DNA of 64,000 nt from Paraspadella gotoi. Lineage: Eukaryota; Chaetognatha. Below the pieces are notes generated by a model. That model did not search any database. It was given only the letters and a program-made list of their open reading frames with translations, and was not told the DNA's origin. How positions within the stretch are numbered: the stretch's first letter is position 1; each line of letters opens with the position of its first letter. Below, in pieces: positions 27,316 through 42,600 of the stretch. Made by a program: the position numbers and the translations under genes. The stretch is from positions 2,703,292 through 2,767,291 of the forward strand of contig CM119265.1 in the NCBI GenBank assembly GCA_051294375.1, written 5' to 3'.

Positions 27316-27324
27316 TATAAAAAG
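27316..27324 (+). promoter_or_regulatory. TATA-like box of the RRM gene
   Basis: TATAAAAAG lies about 300 bases before the ATG at 27620, between a CT array and the presumed 5' untranslated region. Position and sequence fit a core promoter, but no start site can be read directly. Confidence 0.4.
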
Positions 27325-27619
27325 AGTCGCCTCATGATTTCAATCACCATAAAATCAAATTCTCTCTCGAAAGAAAGAAATATCGCTGCCCGATTTTCTC
27401 TCATTAAAAAAAAACATTTCATGACAACAACAAAAACAACAAAAACACGACTTTCACATTGAATTTCGTATTTTTTTAAAATTTTCAACGAACTTTCATT
27501 TTCTATCGCCGATTTTGTATAGAAGCCCTTACCCGATTCCAATAAAGTTCCAATCGAACTAAATTCGCTTCTATTTCCAACCTCACCTTTTTCAAAAAAT
27601 TCTTTCTTCTCACCTCACG

Positions 27620-30600
27620 ATGCCTTCCTCGTACAACTCCATCGTCATCCGCTCCGATCCGCCCACAACCCAACCCAAGATCTTCGTCGGCGGTCTGCCA
27701 CCCTCCGCCACCTCTTCCGATGTTCACGCCCACTTCTCCAAGTTCGGCGAAGTCGCCTCCGCCTCCGTGATTCTCGAACGAGCGACGGGCGAATCTAGAG
27801 AATTCGGCTTCGTCGTCTTCTCGTCGATGGAGGATGTGGACCGAACGTTGGAGGCCGCGCCGCATCGGATCAGGGTCAGTCTTATTTTTTAAAATATTTT
27901 CTCTCTTCAATTTTTAATATTTTAACGATTAATTTGGATTCAAATTATTTCCCGTGTACTCATGTTCACTCACTCTCTCACTCACACAAAAAACACGCTC
28001 ACTCTCATGTTTACTCTCACACTCACTAACTCACTCCATTATTCACTCACTCACTCACTCACTATCTCACTCACTCACTATCTCACAAAAAACCGCTCAC
28101 TCTCATGTATACTCCCAACATCTCACACTCAACTAACTCACTGCCATTACTACCACTCACTCGCTCACTCACTATCATCACTCACTCACTATCTACTCCA
28201 CTACACAGTCACCTCACATCACTCACTCACTCACTCACTATCTCAACAAAAAAACCGCTCACTTTCAATGTATACCTCTCACACTCACTAATCACTCATT
28301 ACTCACTCACATCACTCACTATCTCACTCACTCACTCACATTACTCACTCACTCACTCACTAATCCTCACAAAAAAAAACGCTCACTCTCATGTATACTC
28401 TCACACTCACTAACTCACTCCATTACTCACTCACTCCCGTCACTATCTCACTCATCACATATCTCACTCACTCCACTCACTCACTCACTCACTCACTCAC
28501 TTACTCACTATCACTCACTCACTCACTATCTCACAAAAAAAAACGGCTCACTCTCATGTATACTCTCACACTCACTAACTCACTCCATTACTACTCCACT
28601 CACTCACATATCATCACTCACTCACTATCTCACTCACTCACGTCACTTACTCACTCAAGCAAAAAAACCGCTCACTCTCATGTATAATCTCACACTCACT
28701 AACTCACTCCATTACCACTCACTCACTATCTCACTCCTCACTCACTCACTCACTTCACCATTCACTCACTATCTCACTCACTCACTATTCACTCACGTCA
28801 CTCACTTACTCACTCACAAAAAAACGCGCCTCACTCTCATGTATACTCTCACACTCACTAACTCACTCCATTACTCACTCACTCATGACTCAACTGCACT
28901 ATCTCACTCACTCAAGCTATCTCACTCACTCACTCACTATCATCACAGAAAAAACCGCTCACTCTCATGTATACTCTCACACTCACTAACTCACTCCATT
29001 ACTCACTCACTCACTCACTATCCTCACTCACTCACTATCTCATCACTCACTCACTCACTTACTCACTCACTATCTCACAAAAAAAACCGCTCACTCTCAT
29101 GTATACTCTCACACTCAACTAACTCACTTCATTACTCACTCACTCACTATCTCACTCACTCACTCACTTACTTCACTCACTATATCACAAAAAAAACCGC
29201 TCACTCTCATGTATACTCTCACACTCACTACACTCACTCATTACTCAGTCACTCGCTCACTCACTATCTCACTCACTCACCCACTCACTTACTCACTCAC
29301 TCACATCACTATCTCACAAAAAAACCGCTCACTCTTCATGTATACTCTCACACTCACTAACTCACTCCATACTCACTCACTCACTCCCCTCTACTATGTC
29401 ACTCACTCACTATCTCACTCACTTACTCACCACTTACTCATTCACTCACGTCACTATCTCACAAAAAAAACCGCTCACTCTGCATGTATACTCTCACACT
29501 AACTAACTACCTCCATTACTCACTCACTCACTCCTCACTATCTCACTCACTCACTATCTCACCTATCACATCACTCACATCACATCACGTTACTCACCCA
29601 CCTCACTATCTCCCAAAAAAAGCCGTCACTCTCATGTATACTCTCAACTCCACTAACTCACTACCATTACTCCACTCACTCGCTCACCATCACTAATCTC
29701 ACTCACTCACATCACTCACTCACTATCTCACAAAAACCGCTCACTCTCATGTTACTCTCACACTCACTAACTCACTCCATTACTGCACTCCGTCACTATC
29801 TCACTCACTCACTCACTCACTCACTCACTAATCTCACAAAAAAAACCGCTCACTCTCATGTATACTCTCACACTCACTAACTCACTCCATTACTCACATC
29901 ACATCACTCACTAATCATCACTCACTCACCTCACTTTCACTAATCTCACAAAAAAAAACCGCTCACTCTCATGGTATACTCCGACACTCACTAACTCACG
30001 ATCCATTACTCACTCACTCGCTCACTCACTATCTCACTCACTCACTCACTCACTTACTCACTCACTATCTCACAAAAAATGTTTACTCTCGGACCAATTC
30101 TCCTCTTTTCGTGTTACGAAAGTTTTAATCAATAATATATTGAAGAGACAGTAATAATTGTTACCATAATATGTACAATTCCCACAAACTAACAATCCTT
30201 TTCCCCCAATCAACAGGGCAGACCCGTGACCATTCGCTTGGCCCTTAATAAAAAAATTATTAAAAAAAATTTTCCCCGATAAAATCTTCCTGATGTAATT
30301 CCTAATCTGCGGGGTAGTTTGTTTTTATCAATTTGGACCCTTTTACTAGGTGAGCACCAGGGCCCAGGGGGGGTGGAACAATTTGGGGGAAAAACACAGT
30401 ATAAAAAAAAAGACCAGGGGTGGGCTCCCCACCCCTTTTCCCGCCGGCAAAATAAACTTAAAGTTCTGCTATTTTTTTTTAAGGCCATGTTTATTTCCCC
30501 TGGGGAAAAAAATCATGGGTTAAGAGAATATAATTCTGCCCATGAAAAGGAAAAACCCACCACAACGACAAATTAATTGGTGAATTTAGAAAGATCCCAT

Positions 30601-33600
30601 TTTTTTTTTAAAAAACGGGCTGGCAAAAGCGAAATTTTTTTTGTTATTCTTAAATAAAAAAATTAGTTCTAACAGCGCGCCCTTTCCCCGAGAGACTCTT
30701 AGGAGTAAATCTAATCCGTTTAGGGGGAAAGGTTCTTTTTTTTTTCTTATTTTTTTGAAGAAAAGGCGTCCTTGTATTGCCCACCCCGGGTCCGTTCCCC
30801 CAATAAGAAATTTTTTACGTAAAAAATTCCAAATTTTAAAAAACTTTTAATTTGCGCCATCCCCCTCCCTCGTTTTTCCCCCAATATCTCTTGTCATCAA
30901 CAAGGAACCTAACAATAAACTAATACACCGCCACAGCGGATAAAAAATTATTATACCTATCGGGATTATAGTGGTTTCTCGAAGGTGCTCCTACGACACG
31001 CAAAAACTTCAATAAAACTGTGTCTAATTAAAACTCGTAATATTGTTTTTTTAATTATGGCACTCAGGCGTGCGAAACCTTTATATTTTTTTCTTTTTTT
31101 TTAAACCATTCAAATAAGTAAATCACCCTATCCTTTACTGCAAAAAAACCGAAAAAACCGATAATAATGGGCCACCTTTCATTATTTCTTTAAAAAAGAA
31201 GAAAATAAAAATGAAAAAAAGAAGGCGGGGGACAATAAAATAATATAAGCGGCGGGTGGTACACCTCAGCATAAGAAAAAAATTAAAGAGAAGAAGAAAA
31301 GGAAAAAAAAATAAGAAAAAAGAGGATATATATAAAAGTTATACAACCAGGAAATTATAGAAAAAACAAAATTGGGTTTTATTGATCTGGGAAATATAAA
31401 ATATGCCGGTGTGAAAAGAGCCCCCCGTTCGTTTCTTTTGCAAAATTTTTTATTTTAAAATAGGCAAAAAGGAAAATTGGAAAAGTGGGGGGAAACCCCG
31501 GCGGTTTTTGGAGTCACTTAACACATCTTTGATTAATTTATTGAAATTTAACACCAAGTGGTCTGTTGGGAGTTAAAACCCCAGGGAAATGTAAAAAAAA
31601 AAACTTTTTTTCCATCATTCGTCCTCCTACTCAAATCTTTTGGAAAAGTGGAGTTCCCCTATGGAGGGCAAAATAACACCCGGATTAATAATACTTTCAA
31701 TAAAAATTGACAAGTAAAACCATTTGACAAATACATTGTACAACGAATAACATGGAAAAGTTAATGAAAAACCAATGGATAAATTTTGGGTTTTTTTTTT
31801 TTAAAAACAAAAAAAAAATTTTAAGATTTTAATAAAGGTTTCTTTATAGGAACATTATAGTGAATCGTAGGTGGGATTATAGTCTTAAATCCCCTTTTAC
31901 CCCTAATGTGTAGGACACAGATAAGGGAGCAGTTTAATTAAGGATATCCCCCGCCCAACCACTGGTTATGTAATATTGTATCTCTATTTTTTTTATAAAT
32001 TATTTGAAACCTAGTTATTTTTATTATTGCCCTTGAAATTTTTATTTCACCCAAAATGGTCTTTTTTTATTTTAAGTCCAATATCCAAATTTCTTTTATT
32101 TGGGGCTTACCCTCCAAATATTAACATGTATCCCCAAGAGATTCTCAAAGCAAAAGAAAACGGTATGCCGCATTGTATGGTTTTATTTAGAATTGGGCCA
32201 AATTTTAATTCATCAAACAAATGGATCCAAACCCAAAATACATTTTTTTAAATAAGAGTACATACATAGTTATATATGATTTTGGCGAATTGTCCATCCA
32301 ATAAAAAGAATAATATCGTAATAGATATAACATATTTTTTATCCAAATTTTAATCGGGCCCGGGTTTAATTTAAATATTATTTTTTTTTTTAACATATAG
32401 TGAAGCAAAAAAGTTTTTAAAACCTTCCTTTCTTTTTAACGAAATGAAATAATAATTATACGAAAACCAGAAATACAAAAAAAAGAAAGAACGCTTCAGA
32501 GTGAATCCAAAATGGGGGAATTTCCCGCAAAAAGGGAATTTACACTTTTCCCCCTCTTTATCTTTTCTCTCTTCCTCCTCCTCTCTTCCTTCTTTATCCC
32601 ATCTTCCTTTCTCTTTCTTCTATCTTAACCTTCTTTCCTCCTTTTCTCTTCCTTCTCCTTCTCTCTCCTTCTCTTCCTCTCCATCCTCCATCCTCTTCCT
32701 CCTCCCTCTTTCCTCCTCTTCTCATCCCGTTTCTTCCTCTCCTCTCTCAATTTGTTTGAATCCCCCCCCTAATTTAAAAAAAAAAAATTTCCCTATAAAC
32801 CTCCCCACTAATAAATGTTCAGCCCCCAATAAAAAGGAGCTTTATTAGGTTTTCACGGGAACAAGGAATTTTCCGAAAAAAGAAAAGATTTGGTTTGGAA
32901 AACTGGGGCCCCCCCCCCCCTTTTTGTTGGGGAAAAAAGGTTTTTTTTTTTTTTCAAACAACAATGGTTTTTAAATAAATAAACACCCCTTTCTTATTCC
33001 CCCGATTTTTCTTCCCATTTTGTTGTTATCTCAAACCTCTCCCTTGTTCCCCGCACCTATCACTTCCTCCTCTGTCTCTCCTTCGACCTCTCCCTCCCGC
33101 TCCTCTGCTCTCTTCCTCCTTTCTCTCTCTCTCCTTGTTCTCCTTCCTTTCTCACGGAACTAAGAAGAAAAAATTTAAAAAAAACAACTTTTTCCTAATT
33201 AAAGGGGGTTTTTACGGTAAACAGAAAAAACAGATGTTTTTATTTTGGGGGGTTAAAGTACAGCCACAGATCCTCGGACCGAAAAAGAAAAAAAAAAATT
33301 CCAAAAAAAAATGGGAAAAAACCTCCGCCGCCTAAAACATCCAATTGGGGGAACCCCCTAATGGAAAAAAAAACTCCGCCAATAAAGAAGGGGCTTTTAT
33401 CCTCTCTCCCCTCCTGTTTTCTATCGTCTTTCCCTTCCTTCTGTTCCTCCGCGGTCCCTTCACCCCTTCCCTTCGCCTCTTCACTCGGCCCTCGAGCCAG
33501 GTCCCTCCGCTCCCTCTTCTCTTTCTTCTCCTTTTCCCTTTCTCCTCCTCGTTCCCCTCTTTCTCTTCTCCGTCCGCCTCTCTCCGGTCCCTCCTCTCTC

Positions 33601-36600
33601 TTCTTCCCCTCTTCTTTCCTCCTTCCTCTTCTCGTTCTCTCCTCTCTTTTTCAATCCCCTAAAAACGCCCCAAAAATGTCCCCTTATAACCCTTTTCCCC
33701 GATGTGGGGGGGAGAACAAGGGAACCCAAAGGGGTCCGTCCGAAGACGGGCGAAAACCGTCGAAACCGAACCCGGAATGAACCGACGAACCGGACGGAAC
33801 CGGAAAAAATGGCCGAAACCGAACTGCGAATAAGACAACGAAAAAAACACTGGACTTTTTTTTTTGGGCCAAAAAAAAAAAGTTTTTTTCCCTCCTGGTT
33901 GGCCCTCCGATGCCCGCCCAGTTTTTTCCCCTTAAAGTCCCCCCTTCCCGTCGGTTCCAAGGGCCCTTCCCTACACGATTTTTTTGGCCTTTCCCCTTTT
34001 AAAATAATTTCGAAATTAATAATTTTAGTTTTTGTTTTAACCGTAAATCTTTCGGCCTGGAAATTTGGAAAATTTTTTCACCCGAACGGATCAAATATCT
34101 TTTCCGAAAAGAAAATGGATTTTTTTTTAAAAATGTTTTAATACTAAACAAAAATTTTAACAAACTAATAATTTGAATCTTTAAAGTTTTGGGTTTTTAA
34201 CTTTCTCCGGCTTTCCCGCCCTGAAAGAAAACAAATTTTTGAGGTTAAAAAACAATAACAAAAAAAACCTAGAAATATAAAAAGCATTTTTAAATTTTTG
34301 AAGGATTTGAAACAAAACATTAAAAAAAAGTCATCACATAAATTAATTTTTCTTTTAATTTGAGTTAATTTTTTGGTTTATAATTTTCCTCCCACTTTTC
34401 TTCTGCTTTCCAATCAGCTTCGTGAAAAAAAAAAAACTTACGGCTCCAAAAAAAATGTTTTTTATCCATATGCTTGCGGACCCGTACAAAACAAATCAAA
34501 AAAAATTTGCCCCCAGCCAAACCCAGAAAAAAAGAGCGTTTAAATTTTTTGAGGCCCTTTTTTGCTTGGTTTTTCTGGGGGTCCCCAAAGAAAAAATCAA
34601 GGATTTGGAAAATTTGTTTTGGTAAAAAAAAAAGTTTAAAGATAACTTAAAATCCCTGCGAGCCCCAAGAAGGAAAGCTTCCCCCTTCTCCACAAGAAAA
34701 ACTTTACGCAAGTTCCCCCCCTTAAAGAATTTTGTGCCCCCAAATCCCAGGAAGAAGAAAAAAGAAGGAGAAGAGAGAAGAGAGAAGAGGGAAGGGAGAG
34801 GAGAAAGAAGAGAAGGAGAAGGAGGAGGGAAAAAGGAGGGAGGGTTTCTCCCCCCGCAAGGGAAAAAAAAAAAAACGAAAAAGGAAGAAATAAGGGGAAA
34901 AGTTTCCCCCCAATCATGGCAGGGGAAACCCAGAAAAAATCAAAAGAAAAAGTAAAGAAAAGACCCTGGGGAAAAAAAAGAGAGGGAGGGCCCGGGGAAA
35001 AAAAAAGGAAAGAGGGGGCAATAAAAAAAAAAATTCTAAAGAAAGAGAGGGGTTAAAGGGAAGTTTAAGGGGGGTCTTTGGGTCTTTCCCCTAAATAAAA
35101 AATAGAAAAAATTATAAATAAGAACTAAAAACCATTATTAACATAATAAAATATTTATTTTTTTTTTTTTTCAAAAAATTTTTTTTTTAGAAAATTGGTG
35201 GAAAGGAGAGTACATTTTAAAGTTAGAAATTTTCACGCAAGAAAATATAAAACGAAAAAAAAGAAAATTGTTTTAAAAATAAACATTAATCAATAAAAGA
35301 ATTTTGAATCCGCTAATGCCCTTAATTAAAAAGCCCTTTTTTTCCCCCTAAAAGTCCCCCCCTTTTTTGTAAAAAACCTAAAGAATTTACAAGAAAACGT
35401 AACAAGAAAAAAAAAAGGCCCAAAAAAAACCTGAAACCCGAAACCCGGTTGTCCCTCTGGTTTAACCCGGCCCGACCTAAAAAGGTCCCCCTTTTGAAAA
35501 AAAGAAGGAAAAAAAAATTTTAAGCGGGGGGGGAATCCCATGAAAATTCTACTTTTGTTTTTTCCAATTATTTGAAGACCCAAGAAAAAGATAAAAAAAA
35601 CAAATTTTTTTTTTGTTTTTTTTTCTTTTTCCTTTTAAATGCTTTTTTAATCCAATTTTTCCCCCTTTTAAAGTTTTGTTAAGTTAACGAAAAATATAAA
35701 TTTCCCTGTTTGACGTTTTCCCCTTGCTGTGCCTTTTAATACTTTTTCCGTTTAATAATCTGGATATAAGTTTTTTTGGTTTTTGGTATTTTGTTCCCGC
35801 TTTTTAGTCTAAATTTTACTTCAATTATCCCGCACGGGAAAAAAACCTAAAAACCGTAATATAAACGTTTAAAATTGCAATTAAGATTTGGGCTTAATGG
35901 CCCGGTGGCCCTTTTTCCCCTTTTTGAAGAAAGAAATTTCAATAAAAAGAGAGAAAAAATACGAAAAACATTTTAGTATATAAAATGGGAAAATACCGGT
36001 TTGGTTATTTGAAAAATCCCTCAAAAACCCAGTTTTTTCCTCCCCCTCCTCTCTCTCCTCTTCCTCTTTCTCCCCCGTCCTCTTCTCCTTTTCGTCTTCT
36101 CCTCTCCTCTCTCTCTCCTCTCTTCGCTTCCCCTTTTCTCTTCTCTCCCGCCCAATTTTTTTTGTTAAATGCCCGGTGCCCCCCCCCCAACCCCCAACCC
36201 AAGGGTAGCCCAATTTTCCCCGAAATGCATTCCCCCCCACAATTTTGTCCCCCGTTCACTTAACCCAAATAAATTAAATCCCGTTCCCGTCCCAAATTCC
36301 GTTCCCCAATTAATCATCCGTTCCCCCCCAATCGGTAAAATCATGAAAAAACGCGGAAAAATCCGGATCAAAATGTGTTTTTTTTTTGTTCCTTGGTTTG
36401 GGTTTTTGTTTCTTTTCGATTCAAAAAATGGGCGAGCCGTCCAAAGTGGTCGCCGAGGTCCGTGTTGTTTCCCCCGTTTAATCCGGGCGGTCCCGTTCCC
36501 CGTCGGTTTCCCCGGTCCGTCCCGTTCCCCGTTCCCGTCCCCCCCGTTCCCGGTTCCCCCCGTCCGTCCCCGGGGAAAAAAAATTGTTTTTCCGCAGGCC

Positions 36601-39600
36601 ACGGGAAATTGCCCCAAAACCCCGAGAAGAAATTTTCCCGCCGGAAAGTAAGGCTTTTTTTTTTTTCTATCCCTTTTTTTTTTCCCCTGGTTTTTTCGTT
36701 TATTTAAAATCCAAATGTAAAAGTTCCCCCGGGGTTTGGAGAAAAGAGAAATAGGAAAAAATATTAAATTGATAAATTGAAAAAAATTTGGTAAATCAGA
36801 AAAAAATCTAAAAGGGAAAAATTAACTTTGGGGGTTTTTTGAAAAATTCTTTGACAAACATAAAGTTCCCTTGGGGCGCCTTTTGCCAAAAAAAAAAAAG
36901 AAAAATTCCCCCGCAAAAAAGGTGTTTTTTTTTAAATTGGTGATTTTATATTTTCCCCGGAAAAAACTTTTGGGCGCAAAAAATGCAAATGAAAAGAAAA
37001 ATTTAAGCCCTTTTTTTTTTTCTTTGGGCGGCGGGAATTGCCAAAACCCATAAAAAAATAAAGTTTTTTAAACAATTAAATTATTATATTATAATATTTT
37101 ATATTATGTTAGTATGTTTGGTTTTTTTTCGTTAAGGCAAGTTCCCCGCTTTTTGCAAGTTTTTCCGCTTTCAACCCTCTTTCCTTTGTTTGGTTTAGTA
37201 AAATGAAAATTTTTTACAAAAAACAAAAGTTAATAAAAAGCCCTTTTTTCGCCCAAAAGAAATTTTCCCTCCAAAAATTTCTGAAAAAGACCGGTTAATT
37301 AAAAAGGGGGTTTGGGGGAAAAAGGGTTTAAGATTCTTTTAAAATTTTTTCTTTTAATAGAAAAAACCGCGGAAAACAAACCGTTGGTTTTCCCCAAAGC
37401 CTTCAAACCAAAGCGGGTTTTGTTTTGAAACCATTTGAAAACGGGTAATTTATAAAATTTCCCCAATTTCTACTTTTAAATCGTTTTTTTTTTTTTTTTT
37501 TAAAATGGAAAAAATCAAATCCTCGGCCCCCCTGACCCCAACAACCCCAAATCCAAAAACCCAAAAATTCGTTTTAATCCCTTTTCATCCCTCAAATCTA
37601 AAGGCATTCCCTACCCATGTTTTCCCTTTTCGAAATGTTTTCCTTGGTTTCCCCCCAATCCCTCGGAAAAAACTAATAAGTCCCCTTTCCCCGTTTTTCC
37701 GTTTTTCGGAATAATGAAAAAAAGGGCTTTTTTTTTGTTTTTTTTTTTTTTCCCCTAAAAGAACGCCCAAAATCCGCGGTTTCCCCTCCCGTCAAAGGGA
37801 ACACGCAAAATTTTAACAAACCATCCCCGCTTTGTTTTTTTTTATTCCGCTCCGAGGGGGTTCCCCCCGCGAAAAAAGATTTTTTCTTTTTGGCATCCCC
37901 GGGATTCCCAAAACAAAAAAAATAAGAAAAATAAAACAAGAATGAAAAGGTAAAGAATGGGAGTAAAAACGAGAGAAAAAAAGGAGGAAAAAAACATTGG
38001 GAGGAAAAAAAAGAAAAGAAAAAACACCCAGTTGGGAAACTTTTGAAAAATTTTCCTTAAAAACGAGGATAGAAAAGAAGAGAGAAGAGAGAAGAGGGAA
38101 GAGAAAGAGAAGAAAAAAAGGACAGGAAAAGAAAGAGAGGAAGAAGGAAGAAGAGAAAGGAAAAAAGAGGAGGGGGGAAAAAGAAGAGAGAAAGAACGAA
38201 GGAGAAGAGAAATTGAAAAAACAAAAAAAACATCACTTTTGAAAAAAACATAAGGGGGGAACGGGTTTCCCCCTTTTTTTTTTTTTTTTTTTTTTTTGTG
38301 GGCCCCCGGCAACGGCCGAAAATTTAAACCAGTTTTCCCCGTTTTTGATTCTTGTTTTTTCCCTCCAGTTTTTTTTTCTTTTCAATATCCATTTTTTCCG
38401 GAATGTTTTTGCCTTTTTTGATTTTCCCTTTTTCCTCCCTAGTTTTTTCCCCCCCGTGGGGTTTCCCTGGTTTTTAATCGCCCCCTTCAAATTTCCTTTA
38501 AATTCCCCTTTTGTCCGGTTTAAACCTTCAAATTTAATTTCCCTTTTTTTTCTCCTCCCTCTCTTTTTCCCTCTTCCCCTTGTTCTCTCTTTCCCTTCTC
38601 CTCTTTCCTCCTTCTTCCTTTCCCTCTCTTTCTCCCCTTCTCCCAAAACAAAACCAGGAAGGACCAAAGAAACCCCGAAAACGAAGTTTTTTAAAAACTT
38701 GAATTTGGAAAATAATTCTCCCCACGGTTTCCCCCCTCTGTCCGGCGAAAAAAAATCCCGTTTCGACCTAAAAAAAATACAATCGGGCCCCATTTTTCCC
38801 GTTTTGCACGCCCCCAATTTTTTTTCAAAGCAGAATAAAAGCGGTGAGTTTCCACTCCGGACCGACCAAAAAATATTTTTAAAAATGAGAATTCCCAATT
38901 CCCAAATTGTTTAATATGAATTCTATCAAATACAAACCCAATTTTACCCAAATACGCGCCCAAAAACCCTTTCCCCTGTCCCTTTTGTTTTTAAAGCGGA
39001 CCTTCCCGAAAAAGCGCCGTTGGCCCCCCCTTTTTTAAAAGGCCGAATTCCTCCCCCAACGGCCTTTTTTCTCCACCGAAACGCCAAATCTCCCGACGGC
39101 TTTTGAAAAAACGCCGGCCCGTCCCCCGCCGCCCGCAATCAAAAAAAGCCCCCGGCCCCTTTAACCTCCACCCGGCCGCCTCAAAAGCCTAAACGACTTT
39201 TTCAACCCCCTTAAATTTTTCCGCCCCGACCTCAACCGTCAACCTGTCCCCCGCCCGGCCCCGGTGGGAAAGGGCGGGGTTTTTTTTCTTGGTCCCCGGA
39301 ATTCGGAAAAAATTTCGGACCTCTCGTGAAGAAAAAATTAACCGAAACCCTTTTTTGGGAAGTGAGGTTTTTTCATGCGACCCATTTGTTTGGGATCAAA
39401 ATTTAAAAAGAAGAAGAAAAAATTCAAAAAATTGGGGGGGGGAACTACTTTTTTAACCCCGGGCCGCTTAATTTCCCGGTCCCCCCTTTGCATTTTTTTA
39501 CCCAAAAAAAGTTTTTTTACCTAAAAATTAAAAAGTGGCCCCTTTTAAAAGAAAAAAAAGGTAAAAGGCCGCTGTGGGTAAAAAATCTTTTTTAATCCCC

Positions 39601-42600
39601 CCCACAAACCCCCTCTTTTTTTATATTTTCCCCAAAATGATTAGTAAACTTCCCTTGAAACATAACTTAACAAAAGTTAAATATTAAATTTTTAATTTCG
39701 GTTTTTTTTTATGTTTATTGTTTAAAATTTTTTTGGTTTTTTTGCCTGCCAAAAAAATTTTTTTTTAACGTTCCCAAACGTAAAACCCGTCCGGGAAGTT
39801 CCCCCTCCTGGAAAGGGAAGTCTTTCCAATTAAAACGTTTTTTCGAGGTAAAAGTTTTTGGGGGTTGGAAAACAAAGGGCCCCCCCCGTTTTAAAAAATT
39901 GGGTTGATCCCGGGTTTTGGGGCCCCCGAACGGAAAAAGGCCCCCCATCGAAATGTTTTTCCAAAACTGAAGGAATAATCCAAAATATTTAAAAACCGCG
40001 GGGGGGGGGGGTTTAACCAAAAGGGCAAATAAAAAAGCCGCTACCAAACGTTACCCATTAAAAATTTTGTTTTTTTTTTTCCAATCCCCAAAGAAAAAAA
40101 AAATTTCCCCGTCCCCCTTCCCAAATCCAAAAATTTTCCGTTTTTTGAACGGGACGAAATTAATTCGGCGAAAAAAAGACCGGACCCGGAACCAACCGAC
40201 AGACAACCCCGCGAAAGGAACCCGAAAACGGGACCCAAAAAAGCCCGACCGAACGCCCCCGATATTCCAAAACGAAGACATCTTTTCGGACAACTTTGCC
40301 CGAAATTTCCGAAAGAATGTCGCCCCCTGTTCCCTAAACCGGGCGCCCCAAAAAACGGAAAAAGTGGAGACAAAAGAAAAGCCAAAACAAAGGACCAGAA
40401 TCCCGACAATTTTCGGGAAAAACCTCAAAAAAACCCAAAAATCGAGGGAAAAAGAACGAAAAGAAAACTTAAAATTCGGCCGAAACCGAAGAAACGAAAA
40501 ACCAAGAAAAAAAAAAAAAGAAAAAAAAGGCCCCGAAAACCGGCAAACCCAAAGACGCCTGCCCCGCCGGCCGGCCCCGCCCGCAAAAGACCCGGCCCCG
40601 CCCCGCAAGAAAAACCACCACGGCCCCCCCGGGGCCCCCGGGAAAAATCCAACGCCCTCCTTTTCTCCCCCCCAACTTTTCCCCCCGTTCGTTTCCCCCC
40701 GCAATCATTCGAGGGGTTCCCGCGTTCCGGTTTTTGTTCCCCCTCCCCCCCGGGCCCCCCCCAAGAAAAAAAGAAGATTTCGTCCCCGGCGGGGAAAATT
40801 TTCCCCCCCCGAAAGGGGAAATTCTCCCAAGTCTTTCGTCCCCCCCCAAAACCCGGGTCCCCCGGTCCCGTCCCCCGTCCGCCCCCTTCGAACCCAGCGG
40901 AATTTCACCACAAAAAGCGAAAAAAAGAGAACGACCTTCGTGACCGAAAGGGCGGAAAAGAAAGTTCCCTCCGAAGGAAACGTTTTCCCGCCCCTCCCAA
41001 AAGGCCCGGGTTCCCCTTCCCAAGCCAGACCCGCTTCCCAAGGCCGTTCCCCCCCCGCTTTCAAGTCGAAACAAATTTTTTTCCGGCGGTCTGGGTCCGG
41101 TTTTTCGAACCCCCGTAGTTTTTTTTTCCTGTTCGAAATTTCCCCCTTTTTTTCCGGAAACCGAAAACTTCCCCCAGAAAAATTCGGAAAAAATCCCCCC
41201 CCCCAGTTTTTCCGGGATTTCGGGTCCCGCTTTTCCTTCCCAACTCCGGCTCCCGCCCTACCCTTCCGTTTCCTTTTCCTACCTTCCCCGCCTTCCTTCC
41301 CCCCATCCCGAATCCCCTCCCAATTAGGTTTTTTTCCGCCCATTCGGTTCTCCACGGCCCTTCGTTCTCCCACTTCCGTTCCCACCCCCCGTTCCCTTAC
41401 CCCCCGACCACCGGTTCCCGCCCCACTCGCCCCTCCCCCCAAAAAACTCCGGATTCCCCCAGACCCGGCACACCCTCCACCCTTCGGGGTCCCTCTTCCC
41501 TTCTCACTCCCTCCCCCCGACCGTCCCAAGTTTTTTCCCCCGCGAGTAAGCGCCCTTGAACTTTCGGCCGGCCCCCCCACCCAACTTTCCAACGGGAAAC
41601 AAAATTCAGAAAAAAGATTTTCCAAGGGTTTTTATTTTTCCAAATTTCTTTTTTCTTTTTTTTTTCCACGGTGAGCCGTTTAAATGTTTTTTTTTTTTCT
41701 GTTTTTTTGGTTCCTTACAAAAGAAAGGGCAGACCAAAGTGGGGGCAACAAGGGGGGGTTAAAAAAAACTGAAAAACATAAACCCGTTTTTGGCCCTTTA
41801 AAACTTAAGCCTTTGTTTTTTTCCCGAAATCATAAATAATTTTTTTTTTTCGTAATAAATCAATTGGAGGTAAAATTTAAAAAAAAATTTTTGATAAAAC
41901 AGTTGAAAGCCCTTTTAAATTTTTCTTTTTTAAAAAAAATCGGTAAAAGAAAGAAAAAATTTTTTTTTCAAAAGTTTAAAATTTTTTTGTTTTCCCAAAA
42001 ATAAGGGTAAAGATCCTTAATTTTTTAAAGATCAAGCTTTTTTTGTCAAAACAGAAAATTAAATAATAAAAAAAACCCCTTAGGAAAAATGAAATCAAAA
42101 AATTTTTTAGGTAAATCGAACCGTTTATTTAAAAAAAACTTTTTCCCCTTTTCAATGACTTGTTTAATTAAAAGATGAAAAATAAAACCTCTTTATGGGA
42201 AATAAATATAAAATATAAAAAGAAGAGAAAGAATCCCCCCTGTACTTTTTTGGCTAATTTTTTAATTGTTATAATTTAAGGAAATCCAAATAATATTTTC
42301 ATTATACATTAAGGGGAAAAATTGAAATAAAATTTTGAAATAAATTAATTTTTAAATATATTACAATTTTTTTTTGGTTTTTTTCCTGTAAGAAATAGAA
42401 ATTTTGAGGTTTGATTTGTTCCCTGCCCTTTTTTTAAAGTAAAATAATAAAAAAATAAAAAAATTATAAATCTTGGTTAAAGCCCTTTTTGGGGGTCCAA
42501 TGAAGGCTAAAAAACCTATCAATTATACTTTTTGGTTAACAGTAAAAAAAAAATAAAAAAAATTTTGGAATTTCTAAAGTAAAAAATACTTTTCCTAATG

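Noticed and set aside
27962-29696. Several Ser/His/Leu/Thr-rich ORFs of 60-226 residues
   Set aside because: They are frames of the CTCACTCA minisatellite and differ between units because of indels.
27950-30080. Regular repeat with spacers as a CRISPR array
   Set aside because: Eukaryotic context, low-complexity tails instead of unique spacers, and variable unit length.
40067-41674. 535-codon open frame, the longest in the window
   Set aside because: It lies in the noisy block; composition follows C/A/T homopolymers, the opposite strand is open too, and no domain or splice context is visible.
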